This document shows, one piece after another, positions 8,439 through 18,087 of a DNA stretch of 64,000 nt. The notes under the pieces are model-generated. The model was not told where the DNA came from and made no database searches. It saw only the letters and a program-made list of their open reading frames with translations. How positions within the stretch are numbered: the stretch's first letter is position 1; every line of letters begins with the position of its first letter. Location of the stretch: positions 62,001 to 126,000 of the forward strand of contig NZ_JAHXRQ010000001.1 in NCBI RefSeq assembly GCF_019392335.1. Direction: 5' to 3'. The translations under genes and the position numbers were made by a program. This DNA is from Mameliella sp. CS4. GTDB lineage: Bacteria; Pseudomonadota; Alphaproteobacteria; Rhodobacterales; Rhodobacteraceae.

Positions 8439-9530
8439 GTGGACGCTTTCGTGTATCGACTCGCACTGACAGGGGTGGCTATCGGACCGGCCTTCCTGGC
8501 CGCACTGCTGCCTGCCCCTGCCATCGGCGTGCCGATCGCCCTGGCCATCGGCGGGATGGGCAGTCTCTATGCGCTCATGACCTCGCTGCGCGGACGCAAG
8601 GCGCGCCCGCGTCCGGCCGGTCCCGTGCTTCTGCGGCGCGCTTCGCTGCGCAGACGCGACAACACCCTGCCCTCGACCACCGATCAACGCCTGGCCCTGG
8701 CCGATGCGCTGGCCGCCGCCGTCGACCTGCGCGCCGAACCCGAGGCGCCGCCGACCCGCGAAACCGCCATCGCGCGCATTCTCGGGCGCATTCTGGACAG
8801 CTGGAAGGTCACGGATCTTGCAGAGCTGCCGCCCGATCTGACGATTGCATTGACCCAACTGGAACGCCTGCTGAAGGCAGATCCCGGCGAGGCCGGCCGC
8901 ATCGCGCAGATGTTCCAACGTCCCGACGTGGTGCTGAGCCTGCGCGACGAGATCGAAAAGATCGCCGAGGCGCGCGCCACCTACGACCGGGCCTTTGCCG
9001 CCTTTCAGGCCACCCGCCTGATGTACGCCGCCAGCCCGAAGCCCGGCAATCTGACCGAGGCGCTGCAAAGCCTCGGCACGGTGGACAGGGATCTGTGGCA
9101 CCGCATCGTGCTGGAACACGATCCAACCGACCCGGCCCAGCGCAGCGCCGCCCTGTGGTGCGTGAGCCAACCGGAATGCGATCGCGCGACGGTCGCCGCC
9201 TACCTGTCCAGCCTGCCGGAGGAGGCGCAGTTGCAGAACGCCGAGATCGACGGCGACCTCGGGTTTCTGGGGCAGGTGCGCCGCATCATCGACAACTGCA
9301 ACGCCGGGATCTACCGCAAGCAGGAACTGGCCTATTCGCCGGACAGCGGCAGCGCCGCGGCGCTTGCGCGCGAACTGGACGGGCTTGCCGTTCTGAATCG
9401 TGAGCCCCGCTGGCCGGACCCGCAATGTCTCTTTGTCCTGTACGAAGGCCGCGACCCCCGCCCGCGACCGGCCTGGGACATTGCCCTGGGCCGCCTTGTC
9501 GCCGCGCCGAACCGGGCCGACTATCTCTGA
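8439..9530 (+). CDS. Hypothetical protein, possible DUF4274-like segment
   Basis: A 363-residue protein from a GTG start. Residues about 8-50 are hydrophobic and probably span the membrane twice; an Arg-rich stretch follows, then a soluble helical domain of about 280 residues. The segment ALWCVSQPECDRATVAAYL recalls the SQPxCDxxTA motif of DUF4274 proteins, but I cannot confirm this. Location between rimM and trmD is atypical for those genes, suggesting lineage-specific insertion into the block. Role unknown. Confidence 0.7.
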   Translation: MDAFVYRLALTGVAIGPAFLAALLPAPAIGVPIALAIGGMGSLYALMTSLRGRKARPRPAGPVLLRRASLRRRDNTLPSTTDQRLALADALAAAVDLRAEPEAPPTRETAIARILGRILDSWKVTDLAELPPDLTIALTQLERLLKADPGEAGRIAQMFQRPDVVLSLRDEIEKIAEARATYDRAFAAFQATRLMYAASPKPGNLTEALQSLGTVDRDLWHRIVLEHDPTDPAQRSAALWCVSQPECDRATVAAYLSSLPEEAQLQNAEIDGDLGFLGQVRRIIDNCNAGIYRKQELAYSPDSGSAAALARELDGLAVLNREPRWPDPQCLFVLYEGRDPRPRPAWDIALGRLVAAPNRADYL

Positions 9531-9602
9531 GGGAGGGGCACATCCTTGCCCCCTGCCCCCGGCTCGGGCTAAAGGGCGCGTCAAAGCAGGACGCCCTTAC
9601 CC

Positions 9603-10406
9603 ATGACAAAGAAGTCTCCCCCATCCCGATCCCACGGGCGCAAGACGATCCGCCCCACGCTCAAACCCCGCGAGTTGATGGACCCGGAGGCAGAGCTGGC
9701 CCGCGCCTGGCGCGCGCAGGTCATCACACTTTTCCCCGAGGCCTTTCCCGGGACGCTTGGCCTGTCCCTGACCGGCAAGGCGCTGAAGGACGGGCTCTGG
9801 CAGTTGAATACCGTCCCGCTGCGCGCCTTCGGTGAGGGCAAGCACCGAAACGTCGATGATACGCCGGCGGGCGGTGGGGCCGGCATGGTCCTGCGCCCCG
9901 ACGTCATGGGCGCGGCAATCGAGACGGCACGCGCCCAGCAACACGCCGGGGCACCGCTGGTCTACCTCTCGCCGCGCGGGCGGCCCTTTACACAAGGCAT
10001 GGCGCGTGACCTTGCCACGCGTCCCGGGATCACGCTGATCTGCGGCCGGTTCGAGGGTCTCGACCAGCGCGTGATCGACCATTTCAACATCGCCGAGGTG
10101 TCCATCGGTGACTACGTCCTGACCGGCGGAGAAATCGCCGCGCAGGTCATGCTGGATGCCATTGTACGCCTCTTGCCCGGCGTCCTGGGCAACGCCGAGT
10201 CCGCCGAGGAAGAAAGCTTTTCCGACGGACTGCTGGAACATCCGCAATACACCCGTCCCGCCGAATGGCAGGGCCGGGCGATCCCGCCGGTTCTGCTGTC
10301 CGGCAACCACGGCGCGGTCGAGGACTGGCGCCGCGCGGAGTCCGAGAAACTGACGCAGGAACGCCGGCCCGATCTCTGGCAGGCGCATCTTGGGACAGAG
10401 GACTGA
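9603..10406 (+). CDS. trmD: tRNA (guanine-N1-)-methyltransferase TrmD
   Basis: A 267-residue SPOUT methyltransferase that makes m1G37 in tRNAs with a G at 36, preventing frameshifting. Motifs seen are [45 protein letters not shown] and the trefoil-knot [13 protein letters not shown], plus [13 protein letters not shown]. About 25 basic residues precede the usual start, so the ATG at 9678 ([11 protein letters not shown]) is an alternative. TrmD often has about 250 residues. Confidence 0.97.
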   Translation: MTKKSPPSRSHGRKTIRPTLKPRELMDPEAELARAWRAQVITLFPEAFPGTLGLSLTGKALKDGLWQLNTVPLRAFGEGKHRNVDDTPAGGGAGMVLRPDVMGAAIETARAQQHAGAPLVYLSPRGRPFTQGMARDLATRPGITLICGRFEGLDQRVIDHFNIAEVSIGDYVLTGGEIAAQVMLDAIVRLLPGVLGNAESAEEESFSDGLLEHPQYTRPAEWQGRAIPPVLLSGNHGAVEDWRRAESEKLTQERRPDLWQAHLGTED

Positions 10407-10410
10407 CCCG

Positions 10411-10863
10411 ATGATCCGCTTTCGCCGCGCCACCGCCGAGGACCTGCCCGCCATTGTCGCCCTGCTGGCCGACGATGACCTGGGGGCGGCGCGCGAGGAT
10501 GCCTCTCTGCCGCTGAACCAGGCCTATGTGTCGGCCTTCGCGGGGATCGACGCGGACCCGAACCAGTTGCTGGCCGTGGCCGTCCGCGAGGACGAGATCC
10601 TGGGCTGCCTGCAGATCACCTTTCTGCCCGGCCTGTCGCGCAAGGGCGCCTGGCGCGGCCAGATCGAATCCGTGCGCATCGCCCGCGCGGCGCGGGGCGA
10701 CGGGCTTGGCCGGCAGATGTTCGACTGGGCAATCGAAACCTGCCGTGCGCGCGGCTGCACCCTGGTGCAGCTGACTTCTGACATGACCCGCCCCGAAGCC
10801 CATCGGTTCTACGAAAGCCTCGGCTTCACCGGCAGCCATACCGGCTTCAAGCTGGCGCTCTGA
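10411..10863 (+). CDS. GNAT family N-acetyltransferase
   Basis: 150 residues, starting MIRFRRATAEDLPAIVALLADD, five bases after trmD. RIARAARGDGLGRQMFDWAIE carries the RxxGxG/A acetyl-CoA loop, and RPEAHRFYESLGF is the usual C-terminal motif. It belongs to the PanZ/RimI-like Acetyltransf_1 group and is not a copy of the five-gene RimL array. Acceptor unknown. Probably cotranscribed with trmD. Confidence 0.88.
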   Translation: MIRFRRATAEDLPAIVALLADDDLGAAREDASLPLNQAYVSAFAGIDADPNQLLAVAVREDEILGCLQITFLPGLSRKGAWRGQIESVRIARAARGDGLGRQMFDWAIETCRARGCTLVQLTSDMTRPEAHRFYESLGFTGSHTGFKLAL

Positions 10864-10924
10864 CCGGCTTTACAGGTCGGACGGCCCGTGCCAGCCTGCC
10901 CCGGTCCAGCCTTGGAGAGCCCTC

Positions 10925-11260
10925 ATGCGACTTGTCCCCTCTCTTGCCCTTTGCCTTCTCGCGTGCCCGGCCCTGGCCTGGGAACACACGGTGGAATGGC
11001 GGTTCCAGGGACCCGAGATCGCGAGCTTTCGGGTCATAACCCCAGACTTCGACGAGGACCCGGTGAGGCTGGAGGTTTCGCTGTCCCACCAGCACTACGG
11101 CGACACCGTTGTCACGATCGAGGCCGACAACGGGCTGGGCGAATGTGCCGACACGCTGTCCTATGCCCAGGGCAATCCTTTCGTGACTGTCGTCCTGACC
11201 GCGAACCTCAACGCGCAGACCATGAACGGCACCACGCTGGTGCAATGTTCGACGCGCTAG
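10925..11260 (+). CDS. Secreted hypothetical protein
   Basis: A 111-residue protein with a clear signal peptide (MRLVPSLALCLLACPALA, cleavage after ALA near residue 18). The mature part is beta-rich with two cysteines (GECADT and QCSTR) that could form one disulfide. No recognised domain. It stands alone after the trmD-GNAT pair, followed by a 460-bp gap. Confidence 0.65.
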   Translation: MRLVPSLALCLLACPALAWEHTVEWRFQGPEIASFRVITPDFDEDPVRLEVSLSHQHYGDTVVTIEADNGLGECADTLSYAQGNPFVTVVLTANLNAQTMNGTTLVQCSTR

Positions 11261-11721
11261 CAAGGCCGCCCCTGCGTTGACGAAACGGCAGGATTTTTTG
11301 GCATTCCCTTCCGGGGACTTCTGGCTATCTTGCTGAAAACTTGATTGTTTCGGAATAACCATGTCCACCATTGACCACTGCGGAGGGGTTTTCTGCCCCA
11401 ATCCCATCGGCCCGGTATCGCCTGGCCGCACAGCAAGACCAAGCGCCCGGACAGCCTGTTCCCCACACATGGGACATGCGCCGCTGAGAGGGCCGCAAGG
11501 GAGCCAATGACGCGCCCAGCGCGTCGGCCCTGACGGACACGGACGGCATACCGCACATCTGCGCATGCCCTTCCCCCACCTGACAGAACGTCGGCACATC
11601 AAACCACCCAGCGCGTGAGCCCCGGTTTGCGCGCTTTGTGGCGCCCACTGCGGGCGCCCTTTCGAACGCATCATACAGGCCATTGCGCCAGAGAGATTGA
11701 ACCAAAGATGAGTGTACCCCA
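11261..11721. other. Gene-free 460 bp before the Hint-domain gene
   Basis: No credible coding frame, tRNA or repeat was found. The stretch is less codon-like than its flanks and presumably contains the promoter of the Hint-domain gene. I could not assign a terminator for the upstream secreted protein. Confidence 0.5.
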
Positions 11722-12642
11722 ATGCCCAACTTCCAAGCGACCGACATGCTGTATTTCCGAGGCTCGGACACCGGTTCGACCCTGACCCCAACCGGGAATT
11801 ACCTGCTCTACACCTCAGACACGACCGTGGTGGACGGCAACAATGACGGCGAGGTCGACATTGGCTTCGACTACCTTCAGTGGGGCAGCAACACGCTCTC
11901 CTTCAGCACCTTCACCATCACGATCAACGGCAACGAATATGCCATTTTCCAGGACGACCGGGATTTCTACATTCCCTTCGATTCCAGCATCGATGACCTC
12001 TCGTCGCTGCACGGCACCTCCGTCACGCAGCCAATTTCCTCGCCCACGGCGTCCGCCAGCACGATCAACTGCTTTGCAGCAGGCACCCGGATCGCGACCG
12101 CGACCGGCGATGTCGCCGTCGAAACACTGACGGCCGGTCAGGAGATCCTGCGGGCCGATGGCGGCACTTCGCGGGTGCGCTGGGTCGGCCATCAGGCGGT
12201 GCGCCCCGCCGACGGCCACCTTGTCGTGATCCGCGCCGGGGCCCTGGGTGAGGGGCTGCCTCTGCGCGACCTGGTCGTCACCGGCGATCACGGAATGGTT
12301 CTGGACGGGCATGTCGTCAACGCCTCTGTCCTGATAAACGGGCGCGGGATCACCTGGGCCGACCCGGCGCAGATGCCCCAGACCGTCACCGTCTACCATG
12401 TCGAGACTGAGACCCACGAGGCGCTGCTGGCCGAAGGCGCTCCGGCAGAAACCTATGTCGATTACGCCGCGCGTGGCGCCTTTGCCAACTACCAGGAATA
12501 CCTGGAACTGAACGGCGCAGACCGGCTCATCCGCGAGATGGCCCTGCCCCGGATTTCCAGCCGCCGCTTCCTGCCCGACAGCATCCGCGCCCGGCTGGAC
12601 GACAATGCCCCGCGGCACGCGGATTTTGCGCAGAGCGCCTGA
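11722..12642 (+). CDS. Hint-domain (hedgehog/intein-type) protein
   Basis: 306 residues. An N-terminal acidic beta-rich region (about 1-112) precedes a Hint module that begins NCFAAGTRIAT with the nucleophilic Cys at 117 and continues with VAVETLTAGQEI and VVTGDHGMVL, then VNGRGITW. In Rhodobacterales such Hint modules end many exported RTX-like or surface proteins and are thought to self-process. No classical signal peptide is visible, consistent with type I secretion. A second Hint protein lies at 44098. Confidence 0.85.
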   Translation: MPNFQATDMLYFRGSDTGSTLTPTGNYLLYTSDTTVVDGNNDGEVDIGFDYLQWGSNTLSFSTFTITINGNEYAIFQDDRDFYIPFDSSIDDLSSLHGTSVTQPISSPTASASTINCFAAGTRIATATGDVAVETLTAGQEILRADGGTSRVRWVGHQAVRPADGHLVVIRAGALGEGLPLRDLVVTGDHGMVLDGHVVNASVLINGRGITWADPAQMPQTVTVYHVETETHEALLAEGAPAETYVDYAARGAFANYQEYLELNGADRLIREMALPRISSRRFLPDSIRARLDDNAPRHADFAQSA

Positions 12643-12870
12643 TCGCACCGGCGCTTGCAGGCTGCGGGTCTTGGTCCTTGATTTAGCTCTGGCACGCATG
12701 TAAGGACACGCATCTTTCGGTGCCGGGGCGACTCGGCACCGATTGGTTTTGTTGTCCGGAAACGGGCGGCACCCGAACAAAGAACAGCTGGTCATCTTTA
12801 TCCCGACAGGGGGAAAGCACTGCCCAGACATCTCCGCGGGAAAACCGCGACGAACATAGGAGTAGGTCAG

Positions 12871-13266
12871 ATGGATCTGATCGCACAACTCGAGGCAGAA
12901 CAGATTGCCTCGCTCGGGAAGAGCATTCCCGATTTCAAGCCCGGCGACACCGTGCGCGTCGGCTACAAGGTGACCGAAGGTACCCGTACCCGTGTGCAGA
13001 ACTACGAAGGCGTCTGCATCAGCCGCAAGAACGGCAAGGGCATCGCGGCTTCGTTCACCGTTCGCAAGATCTCCTTCGGTGAAGGCGTGGAACGTGTGTT
13101 CCCGCTGTTTTCGACCAACATCGAGTCGATCGAAGTTGTCCGTCGTGGCCGCGTCCGTCGCGCCAAGATGTATTACCTGCGTGCACGCCGCGGCAAGTCG
13201 GCCCGTATCGCAGAGGACACCACCTACAAGCCGCTCAAGGGTAAGAGCGCTGGCGCTGACGCGTAA
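12871..13266 (+). CDS. rplS: 50S ribosomal protein L19 (bL19)
   Basis: 131 residues. [20 protein letters not shown] and the basic [12 protein letters not shown] region are diagnostic of bL19, which sits at the 30S-50S interface. The start follows AGGAGTAGG. A C-terminal extension of about ten residues (KGKSAGADA) is present. Followed after 12 bp by rpmE, with which it is surely cotranscribed. In this window the gene is separated from trmD by three other genes. Confidence 0.98.
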   Translation: MDLIAQLEAEQIASLGKSIPDFKPGDTVRVGYKVTEGTRTRVQNYEGVCISRKNGKGIAASFTVRKISFGEGVERVFPLFSTNIESIEVVRRGRVRRAKMYYLRARRGKSARIAEDTTYKPLKGKSAGADA

Positions 13267-13278
13267 GGAGCCCGCGAT

Positions 13279-13500
13279 ATGAAAAAGAACCTGCACCCCG
13301 ACTATCACCTGATCACCGTCAAGATGACCGACGGAACCGAGTATCAGACTCGTTCGACCTGGGGCAAAGAGGGCGACACGCTCGTCCTCGACATCGACCC
13401 CACCGTGCACCCGGCCTGGACCGGTGGTACGGGCCGCATGCTCGACCAGGGCGGCCGCGTGTCGAAGTTCAAGAAGAAATACGAAGGCCTGGGCTTCTGA
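13279..13500 (+). CDS. rpmE: 50S ribosomal protein L31 (bL31)
   Basis: 73 residues starting [19 protein letters not shown]. It contains no cysteine, so it is the zinc-independent (C-minus) version of bL31. [21 protein letters not shown] is the conserved C-terminal block. It closes the ribosomal block and is followed by a strong terminator. Confidence 0.97.
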   Translation: MKKNLHPDYHLITVKMTDGTEYQTRSTWGKEGDTLVLDIDPTVHPAWTGGTGRMLDQGGRVSKFKKKYEGLGF

Positions 13501-13522
13501 GCCTTTCGCCTTTCGGAACAGG

Positions 13523-13549
13523 ACGCCGCCCCTCGGGGCGGCGTTTTTC
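13523..13549 (+). terminator. Rho-independent terminator after rpmE
   Basis: Arms ACGCCGCCCC and GGGGCGGCGT form a GC-rich hairpin with a CTCG-type loop, followed directly by TTTTT. It ends the rplS-rpmE transcript 22 bp after the rpmE stop. Confidence 0.9.
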
Positions 13550-13581
13550 GTTGTACGGGCCTCAAACGGCCGGTCGAACCG

Positions 13582-13770
13582 TCAATTCTTGACGCTCAGC
13601 CCCATGCCGGACACGATCTTGGGGGCGCTGGGGGCGTGCAACTCATCCGGCACGCAGGTGGTCCATTTCGGTTGTCCGGGGCTGACCTTGGGCATGCAGG
13701 GCGGGGTTTCCGCCGCAGCGACATTGGCCAGGGCAACAAGGGTTGTCATCGAAAGCAAAGCGATACGCAT
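13582..13770 (-). CDS. Small secreted protein
   Basis: 62 residues starting MRIALLSMTTLVALANVAAA, a signal peptide likely cleaved near residue 20. The mature protein is about 40 residues, proline-rich, with two cysteines (PPCMPKV, TTCVPDE) that probably pair. The start is fixed by GGAG seven bases upstream; a longer frame upstream is rejected because the signal peptide would be internal. Function unknown. Confidence 0.65.
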   Translation of the reverse strand: MRIALLSMTTLVALANVAAAETPPCMPKVSPGQPKWTTCVPDELHAPSAPKIVSGMGLSVKN

Positions 13771-13995
13771 TGTAATCTCCTTTATCAAATTCGGGGCAAG
13801 GCGTGCCCCGCAGGTCAAATCTACGCGTTCCGGTTGTGTCGCGGCAGTCTGTTATCCCTCACCCGGACCCGGCAGGTTCTTGCCCACCCCGGGCCATGTG
13901 CCCGTTGCACGCACCCCCACGAAGGCGCGCCGCCCACTGGACAGGACTTTCCGCCCCTGCCAATTTGATCAAAACCCGCAGCCGGAGTCGCCGCC

Positions 13996-15345
13996 ATGAA
14001 GGACGAGAACTTTCTCAAGGAAAACAACGCCCGCCAGCTCTGGCACCCGATGGGCGCCCCGGGCGATGCACAGGTCAACCCGCCCAAGATCATCAAGGGC
14101 GCCGAGGGCAGCAGCATCACCGACATCGACGGACACTCGACCGTGGACGCCGTGGGGGGCCTGTGGTGCGTGAACCTTGGCTATTCCAACGACCGAATAA
14201 AACAGGCCATCGCGGACCAGCTTTTTGACCTGCCCTACTACTCGGCCTTTGCGGGCACCTCGAACCCGCCCGCCATCGAAGCGGCCTACGCGGTGCAGGA
14301 GTTCTTTGCCCCCGACGGGATGGAACGGGTGTTCTTCACCTCGGGCGGGTCGGATTCGGTGGAAACCTGCCTGCGGCTGGCGCGGCAGTATCACCGACTG
14401 CGCGGCGAACCCACGCGGACCAAGTTCCTGAGCCTGAAAAAGGGCTATCACGGCACCCATTTCGGCGGCGCCAGCGTGAACGGCAACAACCGGTTCCGCA
14501 TCAACTACGAGCCGCTCCTGCCGGGCTGCTTCCACCTGCCGTCGCCCTATCCCTATCGCAACCCGTTCAACGAGACGGACCCGGCGAAACTGGCACAACT
14601 CATCGCTATGGCGATGGAGGACGAGATCCAGTTCCAGGGCGCGAATACCATCGCCGCCTTCATCATGGAGCCGATCCAGGGCGCCGGAGGCGTGATCGTG
14701 CCGCACTCCAGCTTCATGCCGCTGATGCGCGAGATCTGCGACCGGCACGGTATCCTCTTGATCTCGGACGAGGTCATCACCGGCTTTGGCCGCACCGGCG
14801 ACTGGTCCGGGGCGCGGCACTGGGGCGTACAGCCCGACATGATGAGCACCGCCAAGGGCATCACCTCGGGCTATTTCCCGGTGGGTGCGGCGCTGATGTC
14901 GGGCAAGGTGGCCGAGGTCTTTGAAAGCGCGGGCGCCGATGGCGGCATCTACCACGGCTACACCTATTCGGCGCACCCGGTTGGCGCGGCGGCGGTCATC
15001 GCCTGCCTCGAAGAGACCCTGCGCCTGGACACGAAAACCAACGCCGCCGCCCGGGGCAAACAGCTGTACGACGGTGTCTGCAAGCTGGCCGAACGCTATG
15101 ACATCATCGGCGACGTGCGCGGCGGCCACGGGCTGATGACCGGGATCGAGATCGTCAGCGACCGCGCGGCCAAGACCCCGATGGACGGCGAAACCATGAA
15201 GCGTATCCATCAGACGGCCTACGAAGCGGGCACGATGGTCCGGCTGGGCATGCACAATATCCTGATGTCGCCGCCTCTGACCATCACCGAAGGCGAGATC
15301 GACACGATCCTGAACGCCCTGGACAAGGGCTTTGCCGCGGCGTGA
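13996..15345 (+). CDS. Class III PLP-dependent aminotransferase
   Basis: A 449-residue omega-aminotransferase-type enzyme. GYHGTHFGG, ISDEVITGFGRTG (Asp258) and STAKGITSGYFPVGA (Schiff-base Lys287) are the hallmarks of the class. Relatives transfer amino groups from putrescine, beta-alanine, taurine or similar donors to pyruvate or 2-oxoglutarate; the substrate cannot be read from sequence. Monocistronic in appearance, on its own between a small secreted-protein gene and a methyltransferase. Confidence 0.92.
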   Translation: MKDENFLKENNARQLWHPMGAPGDAQVNPPKIIKGAEGSSITDIDGHSTVDAVGGLWCVNLGYSNDRIKQAIADQLFDLPYYSAFAGTSNPPAIEAAYAVQEFFAPDGMERVFFTSGGSDSVETCLRLARQYHRLRGEPTRTKFLSLKKGYHGTHFGGASVNGNNRFRINYEPLLPGCFHLPSPYPYRNPFNETDPAKLAQLIAMAMEDEIQFQGANTIAAFIMEPIQGAGGVIVPHSSFMPLMREICDRHGILLISDEVITGFGRTGDWSGARHWGVQPDMMSTAKGITSGYFPVGAALMSGKVAEVFESAGADGGIYHGYTYSAHPVGAAAVIACLEETLRLDTKTNAAARGKQLYDGVCKLAERYDIIGDVRGGHGLMTGIEIVSDRAAKTPMDGETMKRIHQTAYEAGTMVRLGMHNILMSPPLTITEGEIDTILNALDKGFAAA

Positions 15346-15539
15346 CAGCGGATCGGGGGCTATGTAACCGCATGCCCCCTCACCAGCCTGATCGACGTTG
15401 CGCGTCACCTGCCAAACACGTCACGGCCCGCAGGTGCAGGGCCGCGTGGTCCGGGCACCCGGCAGTTTGACATATGGGCATTGCCGCATCCGTGATACGA
15501 TTGGTCCAGCATCAATGACGCTGTGCCGGTGCAAGGCGC

Positions 15540-16379
15540 GTGATCCTGCCTGGCGATATGCGCAAACCGGTGGGTGCAGACATGCCGACAGACCTGAGCT
15601 TTGCCGACCGTTACCAGTCAGTCCTGGTGCCGGTGATCTTCCGGCCCTGGGCAGAGGAACTCGTCCGCCGTGCCGAACCTGGGGCGGGGGAGCATATCCT
15701 TGATCTTGCCTGCGGAACAGGCGTGGTCACGAGGCTGATCTCTTCCCTGGCCCCCCACCCCGGCAGTCTCACAGGCTGCGATCACAGCCCTGACATGTTG
15801 CGCGTCGCACGGACCCTCGCCGACGAGGCCGCTCCGGACGCCGAATGGGTCGAAGCGGATGCGGCGCACCTGCCCTTCCCGGACAATCGCTTCGATCTCG
15901 CATTCTGCCAGCAAGCATTGCAGTTCTTCCCGGACAAACCCGCCGCCCTGAGCGATCTGCACCGCGTCATGAAACCGGGCGGGCGGGTTATCTTCTGCGT
16001 TCAGCGCGAGCTGGACGTCAACCCGATGCTTCGGGCGCAGGCCGCCGCGCTGGACGCCTGTGTCGGTAGCAAAGCCGGGGATGCCGTCCGCGCTATCTGC
16101 GGCCTGCCGGAGGGCGATGAGCTGAGGCAGTTGTTCGATGCGGCGGGTTTCCGGGACATCGAGGTCGAGCCCGTTACCCTGACACTGCACCACCCGGATG
16201 CCCGCGCCTTTGCAATCGGTGCGATGGGCGGCATGCACACGGGGAACAAGCTGTCCTCCCTGGCAAGGGATGGCGTTGCGCGCGCCGTGGGGATCTTTCT
16301 GGATGGGTTGGAGGAGTGTTTCGACGGGACCTCCATGACATTTCCACATGCGTCGCATGTCGTCGTCGCCCGCGCCTGA
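15540..16379 (+). CDS. Class I SAM-dependent methyltransferase
   Basis: Up to 279 residues from GTG 15540; ATG codons at 15558 and 15582 are equally plausible starts (MPTDLSFADRYQSV is the usual-looking opening) and none has a good ribosome binding site. The SAM-binding motif I is ILDLACGTGVV, followed by GCDHSPDML, AHLPFPDNRFDLAFCQQALQ and the post-I HRVMKPGGRVIF strand of the Methyltransf_11 group. Substrate unknown. Probably a single-gene transcript. Confidence 0.85.
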   Translation: MILPGDMRKPVGADMPTDLSFADRYQSVLVPVIFRPWAEELVRRAEPGAGEHILDLACGTGVVTRLISSLAPHPGSLTGCDHSPDMLRVARTLADEAAPDAEWVEADAAHLPFPDNRFDLAFCQQALQFFPDKPAALSDLHRVMKPGGRVIFCVQRELDVNPMLRAQAAALDACVGSKAGDAVRAICGLPEGDELRQLFDAAGFRDIEVEPVTLTLHHPDARAFAIGAMGGMHTGNKLSSLARDGVARAVGIFLDGLEECFDGTSMTFPHASHVVVARA

Positions 16380-16465
16380 CCCGGTTCGCCGGCCTCTCTC
16401 GCGGCAGACCGCCGACCTCTTGTCCGGCGTGCTACCTGGTTCGGCCGGTGACCGACCGATGCGGC

Positions 16466-16489
16466 AGGGGGCCGATCCCGGCCCCCTGC
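16466..16489. terminator. Hairpin between convergent genes, possible terminator
   Basis: CAGGGGGCC and GGCCCCCTG are 9-bp arms around GATCCC, between the methyltransferase stop (16379) and the symporter stop (16509). A short T-run occurs 8-12 bases beyond on the plus strand, none on the minus. Terminator role is inferred from placement. Confidence 0.4.
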
Positions 16490-16508
16490 CTGTGTCCGTT
16501 TTCAAGCC

Positions 16509-18062
16509 TCAGTGCTTGAACTTCTTGATCTCACCCGATTTCAGGCGGTCGAGATAGCTGTTCACCTCGCGCTTGACGATCGGCATCAGGAAGTAGAGGC
16601 CGAGGATGTTGACCACGGCCATCGCAAAGATCGCCGCATCCGAGAAGTCGATCACCGGGCCCAGGCTGGCCGAGGCACCGATCACGACAAAGATGCAGAA
16701 GATCACCTTGAACACCAGTTCCTTGGTCTTTCCCTCACCGAACAGGAAGGTCCAGGCCTTCAGGCCGTAGTAGGACCAGCTGATCATGGTCGAGAAGGCA
16801 AAGAGGATCACGGCAATGGCCAGGATCGTCGGGAACCAGCTGAAGGTGCTGCCGAAGGCCGCCGCCGTCAGGCCCACGCCCGAGGTATCGCCGACCGTTT
16901 TGATCGCGGTCCCGGCCTCGTTCAGCATGTAAGTGCCCGTCGCCTCGTCGATCATCAGCTGCTGGGTGATAATGATCACCAGCGCCGTCATGGTGCAGAT
17001 CACCACCGTGTCGATGAAGGGTTCAAGCAAGGACACGAAACCCTCGGTGATCGGTTCCTTGGTCCGCACCGCAGAGTGGGCGATGGCCGCCGAGCCGACG
17101 CCCGCCTCGTTCGAGAAGGCCGCCCGCTTGAAGCCCTGGATCAGCGCGCCGACCATGCCGCCCGCGACACCCAGCCCGGTAAAGGCACCGGCAAAGATCT
17201 GGCCGAAGGCCCAACCGATCATGTCGGCGTTCATGATCAGGATGATCAGCGCCGTACCGACATAGATCACGGCCATCAAGGGCACGACCTTTTCCGTCAC
17301 CGAGGCGATGGATTTCAACCCGCCGACGATGACGATAAAGACGATCCCGGCAAAGATCAGCCCGGTGACGAAGCCCGGGAAATCCCCCAGAACGCCGGTC
17401 AGCGCCTGGTGCGCCTGGTTGGCCTGGAACATGTTGCCGCCGCCCAGAGAGCCCAGGATACAGAAGATCGAAAAGAGCACGGCCAGGATGCCGCCGCCGG
17501 GCAGGCCGCGTTCGGCAAAGCCCTTGGTCAGATAGTACATCGGGCCGCCCGAGACATGGCCGTCCTCGAACTCGTTGCGGTATTTCACGCCCAGCGTACA
17601 TTCGGTGAATTTCGACGCCATGCCCATCAGGCCGGCGAGGATCATCCAGAAGGTCGCCCCCGGTCCGCCGATGCCCACGGCCACCGCGACGCCCGCGATG
17701 TTACCCAGGCCGACCGTGCCCGAAAGCGCCGTGGCCAGCGCCTGGAAGTGGCTGACCTCGCCCGCGTCATTGGGATCTGAATAGTCGCCTTTCACCAGCG
17801 CGATGGAATGCGGAAAGGCGCGGAACTGGATGAAGCCGAAGTAGATGGTGAACACGGTCGCCGCGATCACCAGCCAGGCGACGATCCAGGGAAAGCTGGT
17901 GCCGGGAAAGGGGCTGAAGATTAAGGTCACGAACCAGCCGGTCGCGCCGCTGAATATTTCGTTGATCCTGTCGTCGATGGTCTGTTCCTGCGCGGCGGCA
18001 GCGCCCGCAAAGAGCAGAAAAGCCGTGGCGGCAAGCACCGCACGTTGTGTCAATCTGTTCAT
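16509..18062 (-). CDS. Alanine or glycine:cation symporter (AGCS family)
   Basis: A 517-residue polytopic membrane protein. A leader-like hydrophobic N-terminus precedes about ten membrane helices. FQALATALSGTVGLGNIAGVA is the AGCS signature region, and SNEAGVGSAAIAHSA is the second conserved motif, typical of Na+-driven alanine/glycine symporters. It lies 25 bp downstream of a universal stress protein gene on the same strand, so the two probably form an operon. Confidence 0.95.
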   Translation of the reverse strand: MNRLTQRAVLAATAFLLFAGAAAAQEQTIDDRINEIFSGATGWFVTLIFSPFPGTSFPWIVAWLVIAATVFTIYFGFIQFRAFPHSIALVKGDYSDPNDAGEVSHFQALATALSGTVGLGNIAGVAVAVGIGGPGATFWMILAGLMGMASKFTECTLGVKYRNEFEDGHVSGGPMYYLTKGFAERGLPGGGILAVLFSIFCILGSLGGGNMFQANQAHQALTGVLGDFPGFVTGLIFAGIVFIVIVGGLKSIASVTEKVVPLMAVIYVGTALIILIMNADMIGWAFGQIFAGAFTGLGVAGGMVGALIQGFKRAAFSNEAGVGSAAIAHSAVRTKEPITEGFVSLLEPFIDTVVICTMTALVIIITQQLMIDEATGTYMLNEAGTAIKTVGDTSGVGLTAAAFGSTFSWFPTILAIAVILFAFSTMISWSYYGLKAWTFLFGEGKTKELVFKVIFCIFVVIGASASLGPVIDFSDAAIFAMAVVNILGLYFLMPIVKREVNSYLDRLKSGEIKKFKH

Positions 18063-18087
18063 GTCGGTTGTCCTGTTCTACGGCGCT

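Noticed and set aside
16512..17780. A 422-codon plus-strand frame opposite the AGCS symporter
   Set aside because: Its translation is dominated by Asp/His/Gly/Arg, the usual mirror of a hydrophobic membrane protein, and the minus-strand symporter carries clear AGCS signatures.
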